Below, piece after piece: positions 20,745-31,973 of a stretch of DNA of 64,000 nucleotides. A program made the position numbers and the translations under genes. The notes below the pieces were generated by a model that worked only from the letters and a program-made list of their open reading frames with translations, was not told where the DNA came from and ran no database searches. The stretch is from Strigamia acuminata. Lineage: Eukaryota; Arthropoda; Chilopoda; Geophilomorpha; Linotaeniidae. Position 1 is the first letter of the stretch. Every line of letters starts with the position of its first letter. Location of the stretch: assembly GCA_949358305.1 (NCBI GenBank), contig OX442315.1:372001-436000 (forward strand), given 5' to 3'.

Positions 20745-21242
20745 TGTTAAACTTGAAGAGAAATAAAATGTTCTTGCAAATTTACCACACAATTTCCAAA
20801 GTCCTTGGCTACAAGTTGATGTTTTAGTTGAAGTTTTCAAAATGGCGTCGGAGCAGTAAAATAAGCACAACCACACATTTACGAAGCAAAAAGTACATTA
20901 GTTTTTATTCTAATCTTAAAAGGAAAAGGAAATGCAAATGACACAGCTCAGAGAACCAATCACAAGCGTTCTCAAGGTAGGGGAATGACGTGTTCGAGTA
21001 GAGGAATGCAAAACGGATTAAAGGGATTAACATATCAAGATTCCAATAATAAAAGAACAGGTCAATACATTTAAATAGAAATAAAATACATATCATAATA
21101 TAATGGTAAAACATAAATTCAATATCAAGCTCACAATCAAATGAAATATAAAAACAACAAGTATTAAATCAAACAATATAAATGGAAATCAAATTGACAA
21201 TTGAAAATAACAATTAACGCGTAAAATCACCCGATTTTCACA
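20745..21242 (-). repeat. Bel-Pao 3' LTR
   Basis: Begins (minus sense) TGTGAAAATCGGGTGATTTT and ends TTTAACA. It matches the 5' LTR in length. The pol stop codon lies in its first five bases. Confidence 0.95.
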
Positions 21243-24200
21243 CTGCCGGGCGGGGATTGTTTGACTCCACTTCCAAACGCACAAGACGTTGTATTGGTCG
21301 ACGTAAACGTTCTCCATTGGCGAGCACCATTTCACACGATCTGATTTTGTTGTCTCGACCTCGCTTAACTTCAACCACTCTGCCCATTTTCCATTTTAGA
21401 CGTGGTTTAAACGGTTCCTCAATGATAACGACGTCGTTCAACTGGAGTTCTCGCACGCTGGATTTGCCCGTTTGAATTTTCAAATCTGTCAAATACTCCC
21501 GAGACCAACGATTCCAGAACGAGAGTAATACGCGTTGCTGGTAGCGCCATTGTCGAACAAACTCCTTCTGAGTCGGTTCGATGCTGTCTGTTGCTCCCGA
21601 GTCAGGTAGGTGAGTCAACATCACGCCGGTCAAAAAGTGCGCGGGCGTAAGTGGCTCAATTTCGTTTGGGTTGTCATACACGTAGGTGATCGGTCGGCGA
21701 TTTATTACTGCTTCGGTTTGCACAATAAAAGTTCCGAGCTGATAGAAGTTCAAGTGCGCCGAACCGATTGCCTTCCTCAAACACCTCTTGACCGTCTGCA
21801 CCATCCTCTCCCAGAACCCGCCCCACCACGGTCCGTTTTCGACGATGAACTTCCAATCGATGCCCTTTTGGGCCAAGTAATTTCGAAACGTCTCGTCCTT
21901 CGTGTGGTTTAAGAGTGAGGCGAGCTCTTTGTGGGCGCGGTGGAATGTAGTTCCGTTGTCACTGTACATCGTTTTCGGAAGCCCTCGGCGACCAATAAAG
22001 CGCTCGAACGCCCCCAAAAAGTCTGTTGTTGCTAGCGAGGGCACCAATTCCAAATGGACGGCTCGAATTGTCGCACATGTAAATACAGCTACGTACGCTT
22101 TAGTTTTCCGTCCCTTCACTATTATTGGTCCCGCGAAGTCGACTCCGGTGACTGCAAACGGTTGGGTTTTTGACGTCCTGTCGGCTGGAAGGGCGCCTGC
22201 CACTTCCCGCATCAATCGTCCGTTGATTTTTTTGCAGACGACGCAACGATCCAACATGGTCTTCAAGGTCCTCCTTGCGGATGGAGTCCAGTAGTTTTCC
22301 CGAAATTTGGATAGCGTGGATGTCAGTCCGCAATGGAGGACCTGTAAATGTGAAAATTGCAAAATTAGTTCAGTCAGTTTGTGTTTAGGGGGTAAAATCA
22401 AAGGTTGTGTTGCAGTGGGCAGATCTCGCGATTCATGCAGTCTGTTTCGCAGCTCAATTAATCCCATTTCGTTTAGTCGTGGATTCAGGTCTCGCAGCTT
22501 CGATTCTCCATGAACTGGTTTGCCATCTTTCATCCTTTCGATTTCTCGGCCATAAACTTCTGTTTGTGCGATTTTTATCAAACTCAATTTCGCACGTTTC
22601 AGCTCGGCTGCCTTTAATGGACCTCGATCGCGTTGGCTGGCATCTGTTTGTCGTTTCCCAGCATTGTCTGCAAACCTGAAAACCCATGCCAGTGTTCGGA
22701 TTGCTTTTGACAGCGATCCAAACCTGTCAAACGGAAAAATATTAGTTTTTGTTGTTTGCACCGCCTCGACGTGAATTTCTGCAGTTTCTTCATCGTCTTG
22801 CTCCTCGACCGTATCTGGCAGCACCTTTGGCCAATTCTGGCGGCTTCCACGCAGCCAATCTGGTCCTTGCCACCAAAGTCGGTCGGAAATCATTGCTTCT
22901 GCGTCCATTCCCCTCGTTAGGCGGTCAGCTGGATTTTCTATTCCAGGAACGTGTTTACATTCTTCAATTCTCGATTTTTCCCTTATTTCTAAGACTCGAT
23001 TATGCACGAAGGTTGGTGGTCGTTTGGACGTGTTTCCAATCCAGTGGAGGCATATTTGCGAATCTGTCCAAAAAAATATTTCACCTGGCGTAACCAACTC
23101 CTTAATTTGGTCGGAGAGGCGCACAGCAATCAACGCTCCCATGAGTTCGAGACGTGGCAGAGTTAGAGGTTTTACAGGAGCTACACGACACTTTGAAAGC
23201 ATAAAACAAGTTTCAATTAAATCACCGTTACTGTTCTGAATATATGCTACTGCTCCGTATGCTTTTGGACTCGCGTCGCAGAATATGTGCACTTCGCACT
23301 GGTCAAACTCGTCCAATCCTAGCCATCGAGGAATTCGAATATTTTTCAACGTGGGGATTTGGTTGGTCCATTTCTTCCAGTCGGTGTGTAGTTCTTTGTC
23401 CAACTCGTCGTCCCATGGCAAATTCTTGAGCCATAGGGACTGGAAAAACATGCGTGCAGTCACAGTGAACGGTGTAGCAAATCCTAAAGGGTCAAATATT
23501 TGGGCTGTCAATTTTATTACTTCCCTTTTTGTTATCTTCTTGCAGGGCGGGCAAGTTTCCTCGACTGCCAGTCCCAATTCGTCCGAGTTTGGATTCCACC
23601 TGATCCCCAACACTTTGGTTTCTTCATCCGACATCAGTAGAGCGTCGGCAGGATGTTCTTCGCGAAATTTGGCTCTTAATTCCGGTGAATTGGTTTGCCA
23701 CTTGGCGAGTTCCATGCCTGCTGCTGTGAAAATTAGACTAGATTGTCGGAAAGTTACCAGCGCTTCAGCGACGTTCTTGAGTGATGAAATGAAGTCGTCC
23801 ACATACAGACATCGGAGCAATAATTTTACAGTTTCGGGGTATTGTTTTTTGAATTTGCGTAGATGGTGACGAATGGTCGCGCTCAACAGGAATGGGCTCG
23901 GGGTAGCGCCAAATAACACTCGTGTTTGCCGTAGTATTTTCAGCAGTGCTTTTCCTACGCCGTCCCAGTTCTCATCAATCCAGAAAAACCTCGTTGCGTC
24001 GCGATCTTTCAAAGCGATTTCAATCATGTGAAATGCCTTCTTGATGTCTCCCACGATGGCCACTTTTCCAAGACGAAATCCTAGTAGTACAAATATTAAT
24101 GATGGCAAAAAATTAACTCCCTTCGACAAACAGTCGTTCAAAGAGAGATGTCCTTTCCGATGCGATGATGCATCAAACACAATTCTTAATTTCGTGGTTA

Positions 24201-25110
24201 CGCGTTCTTCCTTGATCACTGGACTGTGCGGCATGTAGTAAATGGGCCCTGTTGCTGTTTGACTCGGAACTTCTTCAACAATGCCTGTTTTCAATTGCTC
24301 GTCAATTACTTTTTTGTATTCTAAGTACAGATTGGGTTGTTTTCTGAAACGACGGATTAATGACATGATGCGCTGTTCGGCGCCTCGATAGTTGTTGTCC
24401 AGTTCATTGCTGTTCACGATCCACGGCAGTTCTACTGAATAGTTTGATCCTGTCCACTTGATGGCCTTTTCGAATTTTTCCAACGTTTCAGTATCGTCGT
24501 TCGTTTCGACTGACTCGTGGCGGACTCCGATCGGTTCCAGTTCCCACATCCGGCGCAAAAGGTCATCTGTTGATGGGGCAAGCGTAATTTTATTAATTCT
24601 CACCGGTGCAGCAATGACTCTTGTTCCATTTGTGGTCTGTCCGTGCAGTGTCCAACCGAATTTCGTCTTCACGGCAATCAAATTCTCCTCCAAAAATTCC
24701 GTTTGTCCCGTCATCACTCGCCAGTAATGGTCCACTCCAATTAGTAAGTCCACTTCCTTTGAATGCAGCGCGACTTGTTTGCAGGCCACCTCGATCTTTC
24801 TTCGTTGTAATTCTGCTTTTAGTTGTTTGTTCGGCTGCTCTCCGGGCGTGGACGTGACGTGGACAGTTTCGATGGCTTCAATCGTGACGTCTGGCGACTT
24901 CGAATTGGCGGGGCTGAGTATTAGTTCAACTCTGTTGCGTACTTCTGATCGGGGCTCTTGTCCAAACACGGCCAAATTGATCGTCTCAGTTCCTAAAATT
25001 CGTAAATTCAGTTTTTTAACCAATTCAGACCGTATGAATGTGCGTTGGGCTCCTCCGTCGATGTAGCAAACTCCCAACGTTGACAGTTTTGGTCCAGTCA
25101 TTTTCACCAT
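21238..25110 (-). CDS. pol: Bel-Pao pol: protease, RT, RNase H, integrase
   Basis: 1290 codons, in the same frame as gag and separated from it by a single UAG. Domains in order: aspartic protease ([11 protein letters not shown] near residue 20), reverse transcriptase with [18 protein letters not shown] and the catalytic YVDD at about 436, RNase H with [11 protein letters not shown] and [11 protein letters not shown], and integrase with the HHCC region (HCGLTST...CVVCKK). The D,D,E core follows, with [15 protein letters not shown] and [13 protein letters not shown]. The protein copies the element RNA into DNA and inserts it. The ORF runs to the LTR edge and stops at TGA 21240-21238, inside the 3' LTR. 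No disabling mutation was seen. Confidence 0.93.
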   Translation of the reverse strand: MVKMTGPKLSTLGVCYIDGGAQRTFIRSELVKKLNLRILGTETINLAVFGQEPRSEVRNRVELILSPANSKSPDVTIEAIETVHVTSTPGEQPNKQLKAELQRRKIEVACKQVALHSKEVDLLIGVDHYWRVMTGQTEFLEENLIAVKTKFGWTLHGQTTNGTRVIAAPVRINKITLAPSTDDLLRRMWELEPIGVRHESVETNDDTETLEKFEKAIKWTGSNYSVELPWIVNSNELDNNYRGAEQRIMSLIRRFRKQPNLYLEYKKVIDEQLKTGIVEEVPSQTATGPIYYMPHSPVIKEERVTTKLRIVFDASSHRKGHLSLNDCLSKGVNFLPSLIFVLLGFRLGKVAIVGDIKKAFHMIEIALKDRDATRFFWIDENWDGVGKALLKILRQTRVLFGATPSPFLLSATIRHHLRKFKKQYPETVKLLLRCLYVDDFISSLKNVAEALVTFRQSSLIFTAAGMELAKWQTNSPELRAKFREEHPADALLMSDEETKVLGIRWNPNSDELGLAVEETCPPCKKITKREVIKLTAQIFDPLGFATPFTVTARMFFQSLWLKNLPWDDELDKELHTDWKKWTNQIPTLKNIRIPRWLGLDEFDQCEVHIFCDASPKAYGAVAYIQNSNGDLIETCFMLSKCRVAPVKPLTLPRLELMGALIAVRLSDQIKELVTPGEIFFWTDSQICLHWIGNTSKRPPTFVHNRVLEIREKSRIEECKHVPGIENPADRLTRGMDAEAMISDRLWWQGPDWLRGSRQNWPKVLPDTVEEQDDEETAEIHVEAVQTTKTNIFPFDRFGSLSKAIRTLAWVFRFADNAGKRQTDASQRDRGPLKAAELKRAKLSLIKIAQTEVYGREIERMKDGKPVHGESKLRDLNPRLNEMGLIELRNRLHESRDLPTATQPLILPPKHKLTELILQFSHLQVLHCGLTSTLSKFRENYWTPSARRTLKTMLDRCVVCKKINGRLMREVAGALPADRTSKTQPFAVTGVDFAGPIIVKGRKTKAYVAVFTCATIRAVHLELVPSLATTDFLGAFERFIGRRGLPKTMYSDNGTTFHRAHKELASLLNHTKDETFRNYLAQKGIDWKFIVENGPWWGGFWERMVQTVKRCLRKAIGSAHLNFYQLGTFIVQTEAVINRRPITYVYDNPNEIEPLTPAHFLTGVMLTHLPDSGATDSIEPTQKEFVRQWRYQQRVLLSFWNRWSREYLTDLKIQTGKSSVRELQLNDVVIIEEPFKPRLKWKMGRVVEVKRGRDNKIRSCEMVLANGERLRRPIQRLVRLEVESNNPRPAV

Positions 25111-26517
25111 CTAAACCATCAAAAATTCGGACTTGGGTGGGCAGGTGGTGACAACAGAGTTGGTGTGAGTGACTCCCTCGGCGGCTTCCGTAGTCTTTGG
25201 CGTGTCGCATACGTGAGTGTGATGTACTCCCTCACAGTTGTAGCATTTCATGCGAGTTCTGCATTCTTCGGTCTTGTGAGGCACTTTCCCCAGGCATCTC
25301 ATGCAAATTCCCTTCTTCTGCAGCTTTTTACGTCTCTCCTCCATCGTGAGCGGGCATCTCTTCCGGTTATGTTCTGCAGAATCACAAAATTGGCATTTCA
25401 TTATTATTACCGATAGTTGTGACGCTGATCCCGATCGAGGTTCCTTTTCTTTTCGACCAAATCGTCCTTTGTTGAACGAATTGTTGTCTTTTTCCGACGT
25501 TTTGTTGTGAGACGTATCTGGCTTCGATTGGGTTTTCAGCATGTCGTACTTGGCGTGTTTGGCGAGGTAGTTGCTCAACCATTCCATCAACTTTGTTATT
25601 GACCTCTCCCCGTCGCAGTCTTTGTCGTACTCCATGATGATGTTGCGAGGAATGGCGGATGACAGCACGGGAAAAATGGTACGTTGTATCTCCACCAAAG
25701 GGACGTCAATGTTAGCTAAATTTTCAATGTTAACTTCCACATGCCTGTGTAGCTTTTGCAGGCTCATCCGGTCTCGATCGCTGTTGACAGAGGGCAAGTT
25801 TAACAAATTCGACAGATACTTATTTTCGAGAACGATTTTATCGCCATATTTCTTTTGCAGGCGCGTAATTGCAATCTCGTAGTTTCCTGTGGTGATTTCC
25901 AGTGCCTTGATATCGTCTAACGCGTCGCCGACCAAATAGTTTCTCAAATATAGCAATTTGTTGGTTCCATCCAGTTGTTCGTCGTCGCCAACTTGAATGG
26001 AAAATGTCTTCCAAAAACCTCCCCATTCCTCCGGTTTACGTCCGTCAAACTTCGGTATTTCGAGTGGTTTACGTTTGATGAACGGTTGACCATTCGTCGG
26101 GGTCGCGCGTGGTGTTGCCGCCGTCACTGCTGCGGTAATGGCCGCCGCTAGCGCGTCGATGTCCGCCGGTTGCGCGTCCGCGTTCGGTCGTATGTTCTGG
26201 GGTAGATTAGGGGTGTAATTTAGTTGAATGTACCTGCCTAAATCAGCTCTTGATGCGACCAAACGGTCTTCCAGTGCGTCGAGTGCTTGTACGGTGTCGT
26301 CGATCTCTTGGTCGCTTTTCGCTAGGTCCAGAGTGGCGTCGAACGTCAATTGCACTCGTTTCTGCTTCTGTTCGAGTTGTTGCAGCCATAATTCGATTGT
26401 GGCTTGCGGAATTGCAGCTCGTCCATTCAGTGCAGTGGTTACCGTGGTCAAAAGTGTTTCTGTGACCACCATGGCCGCTCGGAATGCTTTGTTCTTCAGG
26501 TCAAAACTTCTTACCAT
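25111..26517 (-). CDS. gag: Bel-Pao gag
   Basis: 468 residues starting MVRSFDLKNKAFRAAM, 40 bases after the primer-binding site. The central region has the retroelement capsid-like pattern (PKFDGRKPEEWGGFWKTF, then LLYLRNYLVGDALDDIKAL). The C-terminal third carries zinc knuckles: CQFCDSAEHNRKRC, CMRCLGKVPHKTEEC and CYNCEGVHHTHVC. Gag forms the particle and binds the RNA. It ends at TAG 25113-25111, immediately followed by an in-frame ATG that opens pol, so either stop-codon readthrough or reinitiation would be needed to make pol. Confidence 0.9.
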   Translation of the reverse strand: MVRSFDLKNKAFRAAMVVTETLLTTVTTALNGRAAIPQATIELWLQQLEQKQKRVQLTFDATLDLAKSDQEIDDTVQALDALEDRLVASRADLGRYIQLNYTPNLPQNIRPNADAQPADIDALAAAITAAVTAATPRATPTNGQPFIKRKPLEIPKFDGRKPEEWGGFWKTFSIQVGDDEQLDGTNKLLYLRNYLVGDALDDIKALEITTGNYEIAITRLQKKYGDKIVLENKYLSNLLNLPSVNSDRDRMSLQKLHRHVEVNIENLANIDVPLVEIQRTIFPVLSSAIPRNIIMEYDKDCDGERSITKLMEWLSNYLAKHAKYDMLKTQSKPDTSHNKTSEKDNNSFNKGRFGRKEKEPRSGSASQLSVIIMKCQFCDSAEHNRKRCPLTMEERRKKLQKKGICMRCLGKVPHKTEECRTRMKCYNCEGVHHTHVCDTPKTTEAAEGVTHTNSVVTTCPPKSEFLMV

Positions 26518-26556
26518 TTTAGTAGATTATTTAGATGAATTCGGAATTTAAAATGT

Positions 26557-26574
26557 TCCCGGGTTTCGGCACCA
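26557..26574 (-). promoter_or_regulatory. Primer-binding site, tRNA-Phe
   Basis: TGGTGCCGAAACCCGGGA on the minus strand, one base after the 5' LTR, is complementary to the 3' end of eukaryotic tRNA-Phe (CCCGGGTTTCGGCA plus CCA). Confidence 0.85.
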
Positions 26575-26575
26575 A

Positions 26576-27073
26576 TGTTAAACTTAAAGAGAAATAAAAT
26601 GTTCTTGCAAATTTACCACACAATTTCCAAAGTCCTTGGCTACAAGTTGATGTTTTAGTTGAAGTTTTCAAAATGGCGTCGGAGCAGTAAAATAAGCACA
26701 ACCACACATTTACGAAGCAAAAAGTACATGTGTTTTTATTCTAATCTTAAAAGGAAAAGGAAATGCAAATGACACAGCTCAGAGAACCAATCACAAGCGT
26801 TCTCAAGGTAGGGGAATGACGTGTTCGAGTAGAGGAATGCAAAACGGATTAAAGGGATTAACATATCAAGATTCCAATAATAAAAGAACAGGTCAATACA
26901 TTTAAATAGAAATAAAATACATATCATAATATAATGGTAAAACATAAATTCAATATCAAGCTCACAATCAAATGAAATATAAAAACAACAAGTATTAAAT
27001 CAAACAATATAAATGGAAATCAAATTGACAATTGAAAATAACAATTAACGCGTAAAATCACCCGATTTTCACA
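26576..27073 (-). repeat. Bel-Pao 5' LTR
   Basis: 498 bases, TGTGAAAATC...TTTAACA in minus sense. Differs from the 3' LTR at about three positions (near 26585 and 26730). Confidence 0.95.
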
Positions 27074-27499
27074 TTAAGGTTTAAGCCTGCAACAGCTGCA
27101 TTCAAAGTTGCTTGCATAATATCACAACCCACTTCCTGTATTAAAAAGATGAAAAGACGATGAAAATATGCAATAAATATACAAGTAGAAGAAATATAAT
27201 ACCGTGTAGAATAGTTTGCCAGGTTTGTTGTCGTCGAATAAGTACGAAACGATGAAATAGAAAAGAATGAAAGGATTTGTTGACGCAATGACCCGCGACA
27301 AGGCGATCTCGCCACTGGTCTTGGTGCACAAATATCCCCAGTGAACGAGGAAACCAGCAATGAAGCTCACCACCTAAACCAGATAACGAATTATCCCAAA
27401 TACCGTATACATATATTTATGAATTGAATAAGTTCTATTTACAAACGCTAATATTTTCATGCCCGCATCAATAGTTTTAATCCAATCAAATTGAACCAT

Positions 27500-27984
27500 T
27501 TTTCAATGCTCAGTCACACCTGGAATAAACTGAAGCAAAACACCCATTAGCCATTACTTAGATATTACTCACTTGATAGAATTAATTCCATCATGTTTCC
27601 ATGTAAATATGGTAAAATGTATCGATTAAATTCATGAGAAAACACATTCGTAAATGCGTGGAAAACATTTTCAAATTTTGTACAATTGCTTTCACCTTTT
27701 CGCATTACCATCTGTCTTGACCTTGACCTTGACCTCCAAACTCGATTTTAGATCGATTTGCTGATTTTGAGAACTAATTAACAAGTTCCCCGAATGCATC
27801 ACTGCAGCACAGCAAGATTTCAATAAATATACACGGATTCGCGGCAGTCCACAATCGCGACACTTTACCTGGCGTTACATCAGATTCGCGACACTTTGAC
27901 TAACAGCAAAAAAAATTCGCGATTTCTGGATTCGCGATTCCTATTTTCGCGACTCTAAATGCGCTCCAAAAAAAAACTCTCACT
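27500..27984. other. Upstream of gene D; TTCGCGA-rich repeat segment
   Basis: Upstream flank of gene D with a (TTGACC)n triplet near 27717. At 27838-27955 ATTCGCGA/TCGCGACACTTT recurs about five times. No coding exon. Confidence 0.45.
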
Positions 27985-29897
27985 TGTGACGGTGACGACC
28001 ACAACTCCCATTTAACAATGGTACCGGGAAGAGATCGCAATAAAATACAGTGAATAATACGAGATAAATACAAGAGACAATTTATTGTTGGCAAACAATA
28101 TGGATGAGCTAAATTATACATAGGACTAATGCCGACATTTGGCAAGTTAAATCAGCTATTAAACTATACAAAGAATTGGCCAACTGGCCCTAGAATAATA
28201 TCACTACGGGTCTGGAATATGGGAGCGGTTTCCCCATCGCTCGACCTGATTATAGATGTCATCTTAAACCGGATGGCTGTGTCCTGGAGTCCGATACGGC
28301 TTCGCTGGTTTCCTTGGTTCGCTGTGTAAACTATCGCACGTCGATAAATCGAATGATCTGAGCATTGCGGTTGACTTTGTCTGCACCGCCACAACTTTGG
28401 GAGGATATTGGTGTAAGTAAATGTATTCATTTACTTATCAATATTCCACTTATGAATTATATTTAATTCATATCGTTGTGAATTCTTATTTAGATATTTC
28501 GGGAATAAGTTGTCGTCAACTTATCGGTTATATTGAGTTCAATATGAGATTAAGTCTTCTGACTTGATTTTGGTCCAACTGGTTGTCGAGTTTAAGTTTT
28601 GCTGTTATAAATAAAATGAAGATTAAGCTTCCCGTCGCAACACACAATTGCCATCGATTAGAATATACGCCTTGCCATGCAGAACGGTATCAAGCGTCCC
28701 CGGCGTCGCAGCACGGTCGTCCATCGAGTGGTTGACGGTACCACGTACACAGGGGTCGATAGCTCGCGGCTCCGCACAGCAGTTTTATCTCTCGCGGTAC
28801 TAATAATAGACCGACTGCTTTGGCATCGAATACCATGAGAATCAGCTTGCCAAACACTTGGTGCTACTCGTGGTTACTGTAAAACAGACTGCTTTGGCAC
28901 CATCAGGTGAAGGAACCGATTCTCAACAATACCGATGCTACTCGTGGTAACGGAATACGTTCATACCGAAAAAGACAACTTGGTCCTGTCCGGAGGATAC
29001 TGAATTGCACAACGGCGGGTTCTCCTTCGGCGTCGCAACCGTAGACTGTAACATTTATGCAACATAATAATCCCAGCACTTCGACTTCAATTGCCGGCGG
29101 TGGCATGATTCTGTAGAATCATGCAACGGTTCTTTGCGAATAAATCAACAAAGAACCAAAAGGTTTTTTACGTGAACAACGAATCATACTTCTTAAGTAA
29201 CAATACCAAACAGAAATAATCAAACAGAGCTGCGGAATGGCCGATTGTTTGGGTTTATATAACCTGACTGGATTTAAGGATTAATCCAGTCATCCAATTG
29301 GAACATGGGTTCCACGAATCCCTCCAATCCCGTATCACCGGAAGTGGATACGGAGGAGCATTTATGCAAATTATGCTAATCCTTGTTACAACCGGAACTG
29401 GATACCCAGGACCGGAAATGGGTTCCACCAATCAGATTGATCGGTTGACCGATTGATCGCTAAACATTCTGTCCCGCAGAAATGGAAGTTACATTGTATT
29501 TAACAATGTCAGATATTTAATATATATTTATATTAATATTTAACACAATTTATTCACTTGATTAAATATACGTTTATATTTAATCATGAGGTTTTCAAGT
29601 TCGTATTCGAATTTATCGCTAATTGCGATCGCGCCATCTAGTGGCAATATGGAGCATTGACAAATGCGGGTTTTAGCAGACGAATCTTCGTAATTATGCC
29701 GTGATACTTTAGTATCATGTGGAAATTAGTGTTTATTCTTAATAAACGAACATCTTTGTATTTGAAACATCATAAATGACTTTATTCTAGACATTTATCA
29801 GTTTTACACAGAATATTGTAAAAATACCATCATATTGGCGCAACAGCGCTTTCTTGATAGAAAATAGGCATTTATAGCCATTGTAAACCGTCATACA
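27985..29897 (-). repeat. LTR 1 of the array (3'-most)
   Basis: 1,913 bases. In minus sense a TATA box (TATATAAA) lies at 29254-29261 and AATAAA at 28081-28086, suggesting a long R region of about 1.1 kb. Nearly identical to LTR 2. Contains many short palindromes. Confidence 0.92.
28903..29106 (-). CDS. Conserved 67-codon leader ORF in the LTR
   Basis: Begins MPPPAIEVEVLGLL and sits about 120 bases after the proposed transcription start. It is identical in all four LTRs (also 36418-36621, 43934-44137 and 46393-46596). No known domain. Identity among young copies proves little, so coding is uncertain. Confidence 0.25.
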   Translation of the reverse strand: MPPPAIEVEVLGLLCCINVTVYGCDAEGEPAVVQFSILRTGPSCLFRYERIPLPRVASVLLRIGSFT

Positions 29898-29905
29898 TCC
29901 CCCTT
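29898..29905 (-). promoter_or_regulatory. Polypurine tract of copy 1
   Basis: AAGGGGGA directly before the 3' LTR in minus sense. The same tract abuts LTR 2 (37413-37420) and LTR 3 (44938-44945). Confidence 0.75.
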
Positions 29906-30491
29906 AATAACACAACTATATAATATTTTATAGAGTTTTCGTTATTCTCCTAATTAGCATAAATGCTATTTTCGGACTTGATGTATCTTGGAGATACCGT
30001 GACTTCCAATTTCGAATTTGAGTTTACATAAACTAACTTGAATTATCTAAGTTCTGGATTTTCTGCCGAAATAATCTTTTCTAATAGCCTAAATTCAAGT
30101 CCAGAATTTATTTCCAAGTCTTCTTTTTGAAGAAACTTTCGTCATACATAAAATCATCATTTGTGTTATCACAAAATATTTATTTCATATGCCTAGTCAG
30201 ATGTATCGCTATAAATATACAATAAATAGCTTTTAGATGATAAGAGTTGACAATTTAAGAATCAAAATGTCCCCCTTAATTGTCATGACCGGAGTCACTT
30301 GGTATTCTTTGTACAATTGACTAATTTTAATTTAAACTAGTTGTCTTTTAATACTGTAATATTACTTTTCGAGAATTGTTAATTTTAACTTTATATTTTG
30401 TCCCCCTTTTCTTTAGAAGAGAGGTCATGATTTTTAGAAGAGGATTTTCTGTTTACACTATAATCGGGGAATCTTTGTGTATCATATCATG

Positions 30492-31973
30492 TTAATCAAC
30501 ATGATTCTTTGCTAAATATTGAGCTCGCATATTTGCGAATTTCCGAGATCTCTCAGCCTGCTGTACTGATTTCTTTCGACGTTTTTCCTTTGGGCAGTTA
30601 CATACAGTGTACTGACTTGGCAGTGTAAATGACCGTGACGACCCAACTTTTTGTTTTAGGTCATCTCTGGAAAACCATACATGAATGGGACCCTCATTGG
30701 AAAACCATACGTGGAAAGGACCCATATTTGGAATTGTGAAATCCCGCAACAAACGAGGGGATCTATATTTGACTCTAAGTCGTGGAACTGATGATTGGAA
30801 ACCTGGGTTTTCAGTCAGTTTTTGAACATGTTGGTTTGTACTTGAAGTTTCTTCATCACCAGCTGGACTTGGTGACCGAAAACGCTTTTTTGAAGTTCTT
30901 AATTCCTCTCGTTGAGATGAATTATTCTGGATATTGCAGGGTTGCTTTCCAGACGCAAATTGTTGTATCTCCGTCAGATTGACGACTGGGACGGGTTTTA
31001 GTCGTTGGTTACGGTATTGATTTCGAAATACGAATTGTTGCGCTTCGTTTATATTTTTAAATTCAGCTGAATTTAACTGGTATTGTTTACAATACTGTTC
31101 GAATTGATACCGGATCTCCCGTGGGTTAGTCAAAAAACTTTCTTTTTTAGGTTTAAAATCATTCTCATTATCGTGTTGGTAATACTTTTTCAAGGGAAAA
31201 GTTTGCTTGACCTTTTTTCGATTTGAAATGGGCGTTAGGTAGAATTGTCTTGGCTGGGGACTCTTCTTGGTAGACAAATCATACGTCCGCAAACATGAGT
31301 TTGTGATCGGCGATCGGGCACGTTGTTGTACGTTATTTGACTGCAAATGTTTGTTTGGAGTCCGAATATCTTTCCTTTGCGTTGATATTGGTGGCCCAAA
31401 ACTTTTGTTTACGGTTCCCAATTCTTTTGATAGCGGTAGGTTAATCGACAGATTAAGGCTAGCCACATATCGTTGTGCTTCAGCTGGATTAGCATATCAA
31501 ACTGAAATTAGCTGATCTCGATTGTAAACGAGTTTTAATTTGTTCTGAACAACCGACTGGTTAGTTAACGAACTCTCTGGACGAGAATTATTAGGTTTAT
31601 AATTCTCTTCCCCCTTATCTACCGAATTAGGTGGTTTAAACTTTTCTAACTTAGATCCCCTACTGGATGTTTGAAACATAGTATGAGAATCTTGATTCAC
31701 TAAGTTTCGGCTGTATGTTTGTGGATTCCGTACTGGATCTTGATGTGAAGATTGAGATTGGGTACGATCTCGCCAGTTCCTAGCTTTTACATAGTCTGAA
31801 GCTTCGATTATATTTTTAAACTTGGTTTTATCCAGTCCATGACGATTACAATACAGAGTAAAATGATCGGGAATCTTTTCTGTTTGATCGCCAAGTGGTA
31901 CAGAACTTAAATTTAAGTTTGTCTGCTTATTATTTCCTTTTGGATCGATCATATTCAATGGTTTTTGAGCCAT
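30492..31973 (-). pseudogene. 493-codon ORF, copy 1, with one nonsense codon
   Basis: Collinear with the intact ORF at 38007-39488 but interrupted at codon 159 (31499-31497), where CGA is TGA, a typical CpG transition. The remainder is nearly identical to copy 2. Everything else said of copy 2 applies here. Confidence 0.8.

Larger units (their letters stand above)
20745..27073 (-). mobile_element. Complete young Bel-Pao LTR retrotransposon
   Basis: 6,329-base element on the minus strand. Flanks carry TTAAG at 20740-20744 and 27074-27078. Both LTRs are 498 bases and differ at about three positions by eye. The 5' LTR (26576-27073) is followed by a tRNA-Phe primer site, gag and pol. All catalytic motifs of protease, RT, RNase H and integrase are visible. 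Near-identical LTRs and intact domains indicate a recent insertion. Confidence 0.93.
20173..27499 (-). pseudogene. Four-TM MARVEL-like paralogue D, exon 3 split by a Bel-Pao insertion
   Basis: Exon 1 is 27499-27443 and exon 2 is 27373-27203. Exon 3 is split: 27135-27074 on one side of the retrotransposon and 20739-20676 on the other. Exon 4 is 20247-20173. Without the element and one copy of the TTAAG duplication, exon 3 is 126 bases and all junctions are phase 0, giving a 142-residue product in line with paralogue C. The N-terminus is MVQFDWIKTIDAGMKILAF. Pre-insertion splice sites and frames are all intact, so the break is recent. The allele here is presumably non-functional. Confidence 0.75.

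Noticed and set aside
20427-20876. 149-codon minus-strand ORF
   Set aside because: It runs through the 3' LTR, part of exon 3 of gene D, an intron and a MITE arm, so it is a chimera and not a gene. The true exon 4 lies at 20247-20173.
28129-28329. 66-codon plus-strand ORF repeated in the LTRs
   Set aside because: Antisense to the element and absent from LTR 3, where the region is diverged; no coding signal.
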